Below the pieces are notes generated by a model. The model was not told where the DNA came from, ran no database searches, and worked only from the letters and a program-made list of their open reading frames with translations. A stretch of DNA of 15,520 bases from CAZOOW01 sp964581535 (GTDB lineage Bacteria; Patescibacteriota; Saccharimonadia; Saccharimonadales; Saccharimonadaceae), in assembly GCA_964581535.1 (NCBI GenBank), contig CAZOOW010000008.1, positions 1-15,520 on the forward strand, in the 5' to 3' direction. Made by a program: the position numbers and the translations under genes. Position 1 is the stretch's first letter, and every line of letters starts with the position of its first letter. Of the stretch, positions 1-7,037 are shown piece after piece.

Positions 1-320
1 CTCGCATTGTCCGCCGGCTTGAGCGATTCCGCAAGCGCGTCATGTTGCGCCTTCATGGCATCCGCCCGCTCGCGCTGCGCCATTGCTTCACTTTCCGCCC
101 GCGCTTTGGCGTCATCCAGCAGCGCGACGCGCGCGGCCAGCCCTTCCACGGTCACGGGCGACCATTGCCGCGCGTAGCCGGCGGCGGCGCCCTGCATGAC
201 GAATTGAACGTAGGCGGCAACGTCCGCGTGAACGATAGAACCGGCGGCGATGTTCGCCGCTTCGCGCGCCATTTCAATAGCGGCGATTTCGTCATCGGTG
301 AATGTCAGTTCGATTTTCAT
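1..320 (-). CDS. Partial coiled-coil protein running off the left edge
   Basis: An open frame starts with ATG at 320 and reaches the window edge without a stop, giving 106 residues. The start lies 2 bases after the TGA of the spike gene, and AGG in that gene's last codons serves as ribosome binding site. The protein begins MKIELTFTDDEIAAIEMARE. Residues 10-55 are Ala-rich and look helical; residues 60-105 are rich in Ala, Glu, Arg and Lys with heptad-like spacing, so a coiled coil is likely. I do not recognise the family. Its place directly after the spike gene suggests a small accessory virion, chaperone or regulatory protein (inference). If the window is circular, the frame continues into the fragment at 15430-15520 and makes a 136-residue protein. 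Confidence 0.75.
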   Translation of the reverse strand, partial: MKIELTFTDDEIAAIEMAREAANIAAGSIVHADVAAYVQFVMQGAAAGYARQWSPVTVEGLAARVALLDDAKARAESEAMAQRERADAMKAQHDALAESLKPADNA

Positions 321-322
321 GT

Positions 323-1297
323 TCAACCTACAATCCAGTTTGCGCCGTCCGAATAGACGGGCGAGACAACCGCGCCGCCACCAACAACGGCAGCGCCGAA
401 AACGGGCGCGGCAGCGTCGGAAATGACAGCGCGTGAACCCGGACCGACGCTGGCGGCGGTAGGCAGCGCGGCAAGCGTCGTAGTGGAGTGCTGAACGATC
501 AGAGGACGACGCGTTCCAGTCCCCGCAGCTTGCGTACCGTAATACGCGAATCCGCCGGAAAATGTCTGATACCAGCGGCTGTAATTGCTGGCGTCGGTGT
601 ACGTTTCGTAACCCCGGAAGGTTTGGGCGTTGGTGCTACGGCGAAGTGCGAGAGTGTCGGCGGCATCGCGGGCCAGTTGAACGTCCGCACTGGTAACAAG
701 AGAACTTGCAATCCCGAGATAAGTTACTGCATTATTGATGTTTGCAGCAAAAGTGCCGCTACTTGTAAGAAGCGCCTGACTTGTACTCCCCACCGCCCAC
801 CGCTGCAACAGCTTCGTTCCACTGCCGGTAGTAGTTTCCGTTGGGTTGACGTCTAGTGCGGTGTATCCAGCGGTGCCGGTTTGCTTGATGGTGGGAGACA
901 AAGACCAAAACGTCTGAGTGCCGCTGGATGCGATTCCGGTGCCCGTTAGCGACTCTACAAAAGTCCCCGCGCCGCCACTTGAAGGGGTAACAAGCCCCAA
1001 GAACGGAAGCGCTGTAGTTCTGTATTGATGGTATAGCGTCGGGTTATCGCTTCCGGCAGTTCCGGCTACGCCAATCTGAAGACTGCGGGCTGTTGCAGAC
1101 CCGCCATAGCCAGAAACAAGTCTTGCAGTACTCCCACCGGCAAAATACGCCCGCAGCCGCTCATAATTCGTCTTGTCCGCCGTATTGTACAGATCGAAAA
1201 CCGCCCCCGCATTCAATTGAAGCGCAGCGGTAACGACAACCGTGCCAAACGTCGGATTTTGAGCCTGACCGCCCGTCGAAAACGAACCGTTGTTCAC
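323..1297 (-). CDS. Spike/tail-fibre-like receptor-binding protein
   Basis: 324 residues starting with GTG at 1297; CGGAGG lies 7 bases upstream, and the start overlaps the stop of the preceding gene as GTGA. The protein is rich in Gly, Ser, Thr and Ala with short beta-type segments, and lacks long helices, Cys pairs and a signal peptide. Residues about 41-77 (NYERLRAYFAGGSTARLVSG and following), about 147-166 (DVNPTETTTGSGT) and the C-terminal 40 residues (SRAVISDAAAPVFGAAVVGG, ending in SDGANWIVG) have the look of fibre and spike stalks of phages and prophages. The likely role is trimeric host-receptor binding at the capsid vertex or surface (inference). Base composition is visibly less GC-rich between about 690 and 1080 than in the neighbours, which fits exchange of host-range modules. 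Confidence 0.7.
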   Translation of the reverse strand: MNNGSFSTGGQAQNPTFGTVVVTAALQLNAGAVFDLYNTADKTNYERLRAYFAGGSTARLVSGYGGSATARSLQIGVAGTAGSDNPTLYHQYRTTALPFLGLVTPSSGGAGTFVESLTGTGIASSGTQTFWSLSPTIKQTGTAGYTALDVNPTETTTGSGTKLLQRWAVGSTSQALLTSSGTFAANINNAVTYLGIASSLVTSADVQLARDAADTLALRRSTNAQTFRGYETYTDASNYSRWYQTFSGGFAYYGTQAAGTGTRRPLIVQHSTTTLAALPTAASVGPGSRAVISDAAAPVFGAAVVGGGAVVSPVYSDGANWIVG

Positions 1298-1950
1298 GTA
1301 AACGCCTCCGCAGTAACGACAACCTGCGTGTTCGACAAATCCACGCGTCGAATTTGGATTTCGTCAGCGTTCGCGATCCCGACAATCATGCGCGACGCGC
1401 CTTGCGCAATTCGCATCGCGTCCCCAGTTCCGCCGCGTCGATATTCGATATCGGCGCCGGTCACGTTGGAAACGTCGAGCGCGGTGCAGCCCGTGGACGT
1501 AAACGCGGTCCAGTTGGAACCGACCGCCGCCGTTGTCAGATTGAGAATGGCTGCAAATGTGTACCCCGGAATCGTGTAGATTCCCGAAGTGTTGCCGCGC
1601 ATCTTGACCCAATTGTCAAGCATCGGATCATAGACGAAACCGGCGACACCCAGCGGATATTGCAGCAGCGCATTGGCGCCAGTCGGCGAAACGAACGCGG
1701 CCGGCGTGTTGTCGTTTCCGCTGGTGCCGTCCGCATACGCGCCGATCACAGGCGCCCCGCCACGCGTCATCCACAGCGAAACGATATCCTGCGCCGAAAC
1801 CCCGTGCCCGAAATCGAGTGCCTCCCCGCCAACAATCACCGGCTTGTACGTAGCGGGAGCCGGATCACCATTAGTAACCGGCCCGTCAACCTCTACAGGT
1901 TGATCGAGAATTTCTACGCCTTGCTTGCCGGGAAGTCTTGAAAACGGCAT
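1294..1950 (-). CDS. Beta-rich virion protein, unknown
   Basis: 218 residues from ATG at 1950 (MPFSRLPGKQGVEILDQPVE). The frame stays open up to the N gap, but this ATG has AGAGG at a good distance and follows a TAG (1959-1961) in another frame, so I choose it. The protein is rich in Gly, Ala, Thr and Val; its last 60 residues (IEYRRGGTGDAMRI, then MIVGIANADEIQIRRVDLSN) alternate polar and hydrophobic residues like a beta sandwich. No membrane segment or catalytic motif is visible. It overlaps the spike start by 4 bases and follows the capsid genes, so a minor capsid, vertex or spike-base protein is the best guess. I do not recognise a named family. Confidence 0.65.
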   Translation of the reverse strand: MPFSRLPGKQGVEILDQPVEVDGPVTNGDPAPATYKPVIVGGEALDFGHGVSAQDIVSLWMTRGGAPVIGAYADGTSGNDNTPAAFVSPTGANALLQYPLGVAGFVYDPMLDNWVKMRGNTSGIYTIPGYTFAAILNLTTAAVGSNWTAFTSTGCTALDVSNVTGADIEYRRGGTGDAMRIAQGASRMIVGIANADEIQIRRVDLSNTQVVVTAEAFT

Positions 1951-1972
1951 GAAAACCTCTACACGTTGGCGG

Positions 1973-2072
1973 NNNNNNNNNNNNNNNNNNNNNNNNNNNN
2001 NNNNNNNNNNNNNNNNNNNNNNNNNNNNNNNNNNNNNNNNNNNNNNNNNNNNNNNNNNNNNNNNNNNNNNNN
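1973..2072. other. Scaffold gap of 100 N
   Basis: Exactly 100 unknown bases, the conventional filler for a gap of unknown size. It removes the 3' end of the gene starting at 2233. Just after the gap in the reading direction, one frame gives ANV then TAG at 1959-1961, followed at once by the ribosome binding site of the next gene. This is probably the true end of the interrupted gene. Confidence 0.95.
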
Positions 2073-2233
2073 GCATTCGCGGCCACGTTGACCATCTTGG
2101 TCTGAGTCGTGCCTTGCAGCAGACTCTCGAACGTGGCGCGGTAGCTGTACGGGGACAGCTCAATCCGAAGGTTGTTGTTCGGATCGAAATACCGCTGCAC
2201 GAAATTTTCCAGGGCGTTGTATTGCTGGTCCAT
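2073..2233 (-). CDS. Gap-truncated small virion protein candidate
   Basis: ATG at 2233 opens 53 visible residues (MDQQYNALENFVQRYFDPNN, then IELSPYSYRATFESLLQGTT and TKMVNVAAN) before the N gap; the end is probably the TAG at 1959-1961. The frame of that TAG does not match the start across exactly 100 N, but the gap length is nominal. The ribosome binding site is weak (CCGGAAT). The first 20 residues are helical and charged; the later TTQTKMVNVAAN looks like the start of a beta strand. It lies between the capsid candidate and the beta-rich virion protein, with a strong hairpin upstream. A minor virion protein is likely, but the function cannot be read. Confidence 0.6.
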
Positions 2234-2269
2234 GATTCGATTCCGGTTTGATTTGCAATTGGTTTGTAG

Positions 2270-2300
2270 ATGCATTCGGCACATGAAGCGCCGAATGCAT
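2270..2300. repeat. 11-bp inverted repeat after the capsid gene
   Basis: ATGCATTCGGC (2270-2280) pairs perfectly with GCCGAATGCAT (2290-2300) across a 9-base loop. It lies 34 bases past the capsid candidate's stop and 36 bases before the next start. On the minus strand it is followed by CTACAAACC, not a U run, so it is not a standard intrinsic terminator. It may protect the 3' end of the capsid mRNA or lower read-through into the less needed genes downstream (inference). Confidence 0.8.
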
Positions 2301-2334
2301 GGGCAAACCGCCTTGCGAGCGGTACGGCGCCGGC

Positions 2335-3162
2335 TTACTGAGTGGCGCGCTTCAGGTAGCCGTTGAACACGACACCGATGCGACCATTGAAGCCGGACGG
2401 CAGCGGGCGCAGCGCCGGATAGTCAATGGTCACGCTGAAGTTGACGGCGGGTTGCAGCGACAGCGGCGGATTCAGCACCAGCGGGTCACCCTTGGGCCGG
2501 GTTTGGCCGATGGCGAGTGACAAGGTGGCGTTCGTCGTCGCCAGCGCGGCGTCCGTCTCCATCCAGTTCGACGGCGCGAACTTGCGCAGCGGCGTATCCG
2601 TGTACTGGATTTGGTTCAGCACGTTGAACTTGAACAGACCCTCATTGTAGACCTGCTGTACGTCGTTGTTCGCGCTGATGCCGGCGGCGAGCAGCGCGGC
2701 GGTGGCGTCGGTCGTCACCTTCGCGGGCGTGTACGTGTCGGCCGTGTTCACGCTGCCCGGGAAGAAATAGACCTCGATGGCCTGTACGAGGTATTCCATG
2801 CCGGAAGGCAGCGATCCCGCCGCCGTCATGTTCGTATCCGACAGCGTTTTCGGACTGGCGGCGGTGGCGCCGGGCGTCGAGGTCTTGCCGCTGCCTTGCG
2901 GTTGCTGGAAGAACGTGAACTGTTGCAGCCCCGCCGCCGGGTAGACTTGGAAGTCATACAGCGGCTGCCAGACCAGGGCCGAAGTGTCCGGGTTGGTCAC
3001 GCGGTAGCGTTCGAACATGCCCGGCGAAACCTCCATCGGCGTGATGCCGGCGATGAGGCCGGAACGGGCCATGTGCGCGAAGATGTGCGCATGCACGAAA
3101 TCGCCGATGAAGGCCAGCGCGGCCAGCATCAGCAGCTTGATTTGGGTGAAAACGGTTTTCAT
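2335..3162 (-). CDS. Candidate major capsid protein (double jelly-roll type)
   Basis: 275 residues from ATG at 3162, with TGAGG 8 bases upstream. Residues 1-35 form a Lys-tipped hydrophobic helix (IKLLMLAALAFIGDFVHAHI) that could touch the internal membrane; it also resembles a signal peptide. The rest is beta-rich: residues 63-88 (ALVWQPLYDFQVYP and FTFFQQ), 106-137 (TLSDTNM, SLPSGMEYLV, IEVYFFPGS), and a C-terminal set of strands at 232-275 (PPLSLQPAVNFSVTIDYPAL, then GRIGVVFNGYLKRATQ). The length is near that of the corticovirus PM2 capsid protein. A preceding promoter-like sequence and good ribosome sites fit high expression. The jelly-roll assignment rests on general resemblance of these motifs to capsid proteins of small membrane phages; a structure prediction would decide it. 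GSGKT at 90-94 is not a real P-loop. Confidence 0.65.
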   Translation of the reverse strand: MKTVFTQIKLLMLAALAFIGDFVHAHIFAHMARSGLIAGITPMEVSPGMFERYRVTNPDTSALVWQPLYDFQVYPAAGLQQFTFFQQPQGSGKTSTPGATAASPKTLSDTNMTAAGSLPSGMEYLVQAIEVYFFPGSVNTADTYTPAKVTTDATAALLAAGISANNDVQQVYNEGLFKFNVLNQIQYTDTPLRKFAPSNWMETDAALATTNATLSLAIGQTRPKGDPLVLNPPLSLQPAVNFSVTIDYPALRPLPSGFNGRIGVVFNGYLKRATQ

Positions 3163-3203
3163 GTTGAAACCTCAGAAGTTGACGACTTGATGATGCGCGC
3201 CGA

Positions 3204-3935
3204 TCAGCGGGCGCGCATGGAACCGCGACCGCCGCGCGAAGCCGACAACATCGGCGACGGGCCGCGCGTGAACATGCCGACTTGCGCGCCGGCCAGCAGC
3301 GGGGTGCGCGTGCCGGCGGGCGTGAAGGCGGACACACCGCGCGGGCTCGGCGAAATCCGGGACTGGCCCGGGATCGTCGCATAGGGCGTGGCGTAGGCGA
3401 GCCCGTTCACGGCAGCGGCGCCGGGCACCACGCGCGCCACCAGCGGCGCCAGGATGCGCGACGCCTGCACGATCAGGGCGCCAGCGGCCATCTTTTCGGA
3501 CATGCCGCGCGTGGAGCGCGACAGCACCTTGCCCAGCACCACCGTGAGCGCGACGCGTACCGCGTCATTCGCGCCGACGTTGGCAGTCGGTTGCAGCGAC
3601 GGCGGCAGCATGCCGTTGAGCTTCGCCATGATGAGGTCGACGGCGACCGCGCCGGATCCACCGATGGCGGCGTCTTTCAGCATCCGCATGATGGAGCCGC
3701 CAGACAGCGAGCGCATGCTGATGGGGTTGCGGCGGCGACGGATGCGGCCACGGCGCCCGCTCATGATCGGGTTCGCGCGGCGGGCGCGGCGGTAGGTGCG
3801 GCGCTTGACGGCGGCGAAGGGGGCCGCACTCACGCTGCGACGGGCGCGGCGGCGCGCGGGGCTGCGCCGCTTGGCGGCGCCGGATGCGCGGGCCTTCCGG
3901 CGCTTGCGCGGGTTCACGAGCATGAGAGTCGGCAT
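3204..3935 (-). CDS. Arg-rich basic virion/DNA-condensing protein with hydrophobic C-terminal half
   Basis: 243 residues from ATG at 3935, with a strong TCTGGAGG site. Residues 1-80 are extremely basic (KRRKARASGAAKRRSPARRR, RRGRIRRRRNP) with three Asn-Pro motifs at 8-9, 55-56 and 70-71. Residues 84-106, 123-138 and 146-175 are hydrophobic helices (GGSGAVAVDLIMAKL, VRVALTVVLGKVL, AGALIVQASRILAPLVARVV), enough to enter or lie on a membrane; the tail is Gly, Ser, Pro and Arg. The likely role is linking the packaged DNA to the inner side of the membrane or capsid. It is the first gene after the TTGACA promoter and lies 41 bases before the capsid candidate, so it is probably abundant. No named family is recognised. 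Confidence 0.6.
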   Translation of the reverse strand: MPTLMLVNPRKRRKARASGAAKRRSPARRRARRSVSAAPFAAVKRRTYRRARRANPIMSGRRGRIRRRRNPISMRSLSGGSIMRMLKDAAIGGSGAVAVDLIMAKLNGMLPPSLQPTANVGANDAVRVALTVVLGKVLSRSTRGMSEKMAAGALIVQASRILAPLVARVVPGAAAVNGLAYATPYATIPGQSRISPSPRGVSAFTPAGTRTPLLAGAQVGMFTRGPSPMLSASRGGRGSMRAR

Positions 3936-3988
3936 GTGAGCCTCCAGAGTTGAGAAAAGCTATCGAACCGGGAACCTTGATAGGCGTA

Positions 3989-4017
3989 TATTTAGCGCCT
4001 TTTTCGGGACTTGTCAA
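3989..4017 (-). promoter_or_regulatory. Promoter candidate for the capsid genes
   Basis: On the minus strand TTGACA (4012-4017), a perfect sigma70 -35 box, is followed after 17 bases by TAAATA (3989-3994), a 3-of-6 match to the -10 box. It overlaps the last codons of the 116-residue gene. Transcription would begin near 3982, about 47 bases before the basic-protein start. Its position just before the Arg-rich and capsid genes fits a dedicated late promoter. The weak -10 box is the main doubt. Confidence 0.45.
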
Positions 4018-4342
4018 CGATCCCGCGATCCGTGAACGTGTACTTGCCGCCGACAAGCCACAATTGTTTGCCGTCGGGCGACACCGCCAACAGTGGCGCG
4101 GCAGATTCGCTGAATTCGTGGATGTAGTTTTCGACGCGTCCGTCGCGAACGGTTTCGTAGCAGATGGCCGTACAGACACCGATAGACGCGGCATGCTTCG
4201 GAATCGGCGGCATATACGCACGTCCGATTTCCTCCGCGTCATGGCCTGTAAAGCGTTCGAAACGTGCGGCGGCACGCTGGGCGTCGGTTCGCGTGGAACG
4301 GCGGGCGCCAGCGCGGGAGGATGGGGGGACGCGACCGGACAT
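3992..4342 (-). CDS. Conserved small phage protein, unknown
   Basis: 116 residues from ATG at 4342, which shares bases with the preceding TAA as TAATG; a GTG 18 bases further upstream (4360) would add six residues but is less likely. The N-terminal 25 residues are basic and disordered. The core has the pattern RFTGHDAEEI (30-39), then IGVCTAICYETVRDGRVENY (54-73), HEF and SPDGKQLWLVGGKYTF (88-103), then GIVDKSRKRR. This looks like the small beta-rich hypothetical proteins with an RFTGH motif that I associate with phages and prophages, without known function. Two Cys (57 and 61) have no clear partners. It closes the long virion operon, and a promoter for the capsid genes overlaps its end. Confidence 0.65.
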   Translation of the reverse strand: MSGRVPPSSRAGARRSTRTDAQRAAARFERFTGHDAEEIGRAYMPPIPKHAASIGVCTAICYETVRDGRVENYIHEFSESAAPLLAVSPDGKQLWLVGGKYTFTDRGIVDKSRKRR

Positions 4343-4899
4343 TACGCCATCCACCGCCACGCTTCATAGCTGATGGCATACCGCTCAACGCCAAACGTTC
4401 GCCCCGTAGCGTCAGCCGACGCGCGGGCGTACTCAACAGCTTTTTCTTTTGATTTGAAATTAGCGATGTTTTCGCGATTTTTGCTGATTCGCCCATCGCG
4501 CCCGATTTTTTCAGGCTCAAAAACAACATATGCGAATTTTTTCGCGTTTGCTTTAGATTTCGGCGCCGGATTCGGAAACATCCCCGACCCTCGCACATTC
4601 GCCGCGCGTCGCGCTTTCAGCCGCTTTGTCGGCGGCTTCTTCGTCGCCTGACTTGGGCGATTCACGTAGGCGGACTTCTTCGCGGGGACGCGCTTGACGG
4701 CGGGTTTGCGGGCGGGATTGTGTTTGCGTTTGACCCCTTCGATTTCATCAATTCGTTTCCACAGCTTCACCCGCATTCGATCCAGCTTATCAGCGGTGGT
4801 GAAATTTCGACTGTCAATTGCGCGTAAAACTTCGTTGTCGAGTTCTTTAACTCGCGCGCGCAAAGCTTTCAATTCAAACGAATCTTTCTCAGAAAGCAT
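4342..4899 (-). CDS. Basic coiled-coil protein, possible DNA-binding virion component
   Basis: 185 residues from ATG at 4899, one base after the preceding stop, with GAGGGG as ribosome site. Residues 1-57 form a charged helix with heptad-like Leu spacing (FELKALRARVKELDNEVLRA), a likely coiled coil. Residues 57-120 are a Lys/Arg/Pro/Ala-rich disordered stretch (RKHNPARKPAVKRVPAKK) with Asn-Pro motifs at 61-62 and 110-111 like those in the Arg-rich protein. Residues 121-185 look like a small alpha/beta domain (KFAYVVFEPEKI, FKSKEKAVEYARA, FGVERYAISYEAW). DNA binding or condensation in the virion is an inference from charge. No membrane segment is seen. Codon and base use is more A/T-rich (Lys AAA) than in the neighbours. 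Confidence 0.65.
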   Translation of the reverse strand: MLSEKDSFELKALRARVKELDNEVLRAIDSRNFTTADKLDRMRVKLWKRIDEIEGVKRKHNPARKPAVKRVPAKKSAYVNRPSQATKKPPTKRLKARRAANVRGSGMFPNPAPKSKANAKKFAYVVFEPEKIGRDGRISKNRENIANFKSKEKAVEYARASADATGRTFGVERYAISYEAWRWMA

Positions 4900-4900
4900 T

Positions 4901-5611
4901 TCAACCCCTCGAATTCACAAACGCCCGATAGGCGAAAAATGCAACCGCCGCAACCGCGCCCCATTTCGCAATCGTCGCCAACGATTGCAGCGGGCTTTGC
5001 CGCGTTGCCAGTTCCGATTGTTGCGCGGTCAATTCCAGCTTCCGCAGCGTCTCCAGGGCACCCGCGCGTTCACCTTCCGGCAATTGCATGATGGCGGACA
5101 GATGTTGCGCGCGTTGCGCGAACTCGCGCACCGCCCGGAAAAACTCGCTTGCCCAGGTAATCAGCGCGACCGCAGCGGCCACCACGCCCGCCGCAGCGGC
5201 CAGCGGCACCAGCGGAACGGCGCCAAGCCCGAAAGGGATTTGGACTTGCGGAAACTCCACGCCCGCCGCGTTGATCCCTTGCGACGCAAGCTGTATGCCT
5301 TCGGCGACGGTGACGAACTGCGACCGCTTCGCGTCATAGTCCGCTTGCAGCGATTCGTAGGCCGCGATGGCATCCGCGTCGCCTGACGCATACGCCACGG
5401 TCCCCGCTTCGTACAGGTCACGCCCGGTCAGATCAAGCGCATACAGCACTTGCTGGAACTCGCGGACCTTGCCGCGATAGTAGTCAAGCGACAGCGCGGA
5501 AGGCTGCGCCGATTCCGACGAATCCGAAAGTGGCGTCGGGATGTTGGGATCCGCATCCCATGCTTCCCAGGAACCGGACGCGCCACCGCTTACACCGTGC
5601 GCACCGTTCAT
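4901..5611 (-). CDS. Membrane protein with two hydrophobic segments, virion membrane candidate
   Basis: 236 residues from ATG at 5611, overlapping the preceding stop as ATGA. Residues 1-40 are Gly, Ser and Asp-rich. Residues 41-115 are helical (YRGKVREFQQVLYAL and following). Residues 129-154 (LGAVPLVPLAAAAGVVAAAV and on to ITW) form a first membrane segment; 155-210 is a charged amphipathic helical region; 213-231 (TIAKWGAVAAVAFFAYRAF) is a C-terminal membrane helix ending VNSRG. It shares the C-terminal-anchor layout with the three upstream genes but lacks the long Arg tail. Role inferred: component of an internal virion membrane or of a DNA-delivery apparatus. No enzyme motif is visible. 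Confidence 0.65.
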   Translation of the reverse strand: MNGAHGVSGGASGSWEAWDADPNIPTPLSDSSESAQPSALSLDYYRGKVREFQQVLYALDLTGRDLYEAGTVAYASGDADAIAAYESLQADYDAKRSQFVTVAEGIQLASQGINAAGVEFPQVQIPFGLGAVPLVPLAAAAGVVAAAVALITWASEFFRAVREFAQRAQHLSAIMQLPEGERAGALETLRKLELTAQQSELATRQSPLQSLATIAKWGAVAAVAFFAYRAFVNSRG

Positions 5612-6513
5612 TTCCGCCCCCTGCGCGAACTCCGACGCGGCGCGCGACCTTTCGATCCGCCGAACAGCAGCACGCCCGCCACCAGCGCGGCGCCGCCCAG
5701 CATGATCGGCATCCAGTCAGTCCCGAACGATCCTTCGATCAGATCCGCGCTGCCCGTGGATTCGTTGAAACTGGATGACCCGCCGGGCTGCATGACGGTG
5801 CCGCCCCAGGATCCGCCACCACCGGACGACGGAGCGGGCGCGGACGATCCGCCGGACCCGGCAAGCGCTCGCGCGCCCGCCAGCAGAACCGCATCCGTGC
5901 GCGTCTTGTCCCAGCCGAGAGCGGCGGCAACCTCCGCGTAACTCACGCGGTTTTGCTGCACGTACTGATAGAACGGGACCGGATTCGACGCAACGGACGA
6001 CGCACGGTCGATCAAGCCAGATTTGATACTGGCCCAGCGGTTCGGGTCGATTCCGTTGTCCGCAAAGTATTTGCTGATGTAAGCGATTCCGTAAGACTTA
6101 CCTTCCGGATACGCCATGACGGCGTCAATGTCCGAAATGGACATACCCATTTCGACAATCAGTTTCTGATAGATTGACGCTGGCTGATGCACGTTTGCGG
6201 CGATCCAGTCGCGCAACGCCGGATTGGTAGACGCGCGCGAACCCGACGCGGCGGGGGCAGGTGCCGGGGCCGGCGCGGACGTTGCAGGCGTCGCAACGCT
6301 TGCACCCTGCCCGAAACTGGCCGACGTTTGCGGTTGATACGCCAGAAGCGCGGCCACATCCGATTCCGTCATCCCATCGATATAGTTTCCGACGAACTGC
6401 CCGGCAGCGTTGTAAATCGGATCGCCGTGCGAATACGCGCGCCCGTTCACGCTGACGGCGCCTACGGCAGACGGCTTGCGGATGTGCGCGCGAGTAAACG
6501 GCGTGACCGGCAT
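5608..6513 (-). CDS. C-terminally anchored virion protein with Pro/Ala and Gly/Ser linkers
   Basis: 301 residues from ATG at 6513, with GAGG as ribosome site. Residues 1-60 form a small domain (VSVNGRAYSHGDPIYNAAGQ, MTESDVAALLAYQP). Residues 65-97 are a Pro-Ala linker (ATSAPAPAPAPAASG). Residues 98-217 hold two similar helical units, each with a short S-x-x-(D/E)-(I/V)-x-A motif: MSISDIDAVMAYPEG near 124-138 and VSYAEVAAALGWDKTRTDAV near 190-209. Residues 218-256 are a Gly/Ser-rich flexible linker. Residues 268-287 (WMPIMLGGAALVAGVLLFGG) are a membrane helix followed by an Arg-rich tail (APRRSSRRGRK). The layout suggests a virion protein anchored by its C-terminus with the basic tail facing DNA. 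No named family is recognised. Confidence 0.65.
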   Translation of the reverse strand: MPVTPFTRAHIRKPSAVGAVSVNGRAYSHGDPIYNAAGQFVGNYIDGMTESDVAALLAYQPQTSASFGQGASVATPATSAPAPAPAPAASGSRASTNPALRDWIAANVHQPASIYQKLIVEMGMSISDIDAVMAYPEGKSYGIAYISKYFADNGIDPNRWASIKSGLIDRASSVASNPVPFYQYVQQNRVSYAEVAAALGWDKTRTDAVLLAGARALAGSGGSSAPAPSSGGGGSWGGTVMQPGGSSSFNESTGSADLIEGSFGTDWMPIMLGGAALVAGVLLFGGSKGRAPRRSSRRGRK

Positions 6514-6526
6514 GACGAACCTCGAT

Positions 6527-7021
6527 TCAGCGGCGGCGCCCGCGACCGCCGCGCGAATTCAGCACGGCGGACAGCACCAGCACGGCGAGCGCAGCACCTC
6601 CCAGCGTGTAAATCATTTTCTGCGTGTCCGACGAAACGCCGACGTTCACGCCGGGCATGTACGCTTGCGCGTTGATCGGCGGCAGACCTTGCTCCGCGCG
6701 CTTGAGGTTCGCTTTCAGCAGATCCCGCTGCGCTTCGGCCTGCACCACCGTCCCGACAATCTGCGTCAGATTGTCCATGATGGAATCGAGGGACCAACCG
6801 CCACTTTCCTTCGCAGTGGCGACGGCGCCGGGGGCGGCAGCTTCGATTTGCCGAAAGGTCGCGGTCAGGTTCGGGTCCACCTGACCATCTACGGTCACAG
6901 TGCCATCGTTGGCGACGTTGAGCCCGTAGGCGGCGCCATCGTCGAAAATGTCCACGTATCCGAGTACGGTGGAATTCCCGACCGGATAGGACGGCGCGAC
7001 GGTATCGAATTGGCTGTACAT
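6527..7021 (-). CDS. Small C-terminally anchored virion protein
   Basis: 164 residues. The frame is open up to 7090, but ATG at 7021 has TGGAG 6-7 bases upstream and follows the preceding stop by 16 bases, so it is the chosen start. Residues 1-50 are beta-type (VLGYVDIFDDGAAYGLNVAN, TVTVDGQV). Residues 51-112 are helical (LTATFRQIEAAAPGAV, SLDSIMDNLTQIVGTVVQAE, QRDLLKANLKRAEQG). A linker leads to a membrane helix at 137-154 (IYTLGGAALAVLVLSAVL) and the tail NSRGGRGRRR. The same anchor-plus-Arg-tail plan is seen in its neighbours. A component of the internal membrane or vertex is inferred; no known family is recognised. Confidence 0.65.
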   Translation of the reverse strand: MYSQFDTVAPSYPVGNSTVLGYVDIFDDGAAYGLNVANDGTVTVDGQVDPNLTATFRQIEAAAPGAVATAKESGGWSLDSIMDNLTQIVGTVVQAEAQRDLLKANLKRAEQGLPPINAQAYMPGVNVGVSSDTQKMIYTLGGAALAVLVLSAVLNSRGGRGRRR

Positions 7022-7037
7022 GGTTGCTCCAGTGAAA

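Noticed and set aside
2881..2895. GSGKT in the capsid candidate as an ATP-binding P-loop
   Set aside because: The Gly four residues before GK that the motif needs is missing, no Walker B follows, and the segment lies in a Ser/Thr/Gly loop of a beta-rich protein.
2611..3384. 257-residue plus-strand open frame
   Set aside because: It lies antisense to the capsid and basic-protein genes, has shadow composition and no good ribosome site.
3957..3985. Terminator-like pairing CTATC/GATAG followed by CTTTTCTC before the basic-protein gene
   Set aside because: Only 5 bp of stem around a long loop, and it lies between a promoter candidate and a strong ribosome site, where a terminator would make little sense.
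4343..4360. GTG at 4360 as start of the 116-residue protein
   Set aside because: The ATG at 4342 overlaps the upstream stop as TAATG, the tight coupling typical of this operon; the six extra residues add no recognisable feature.
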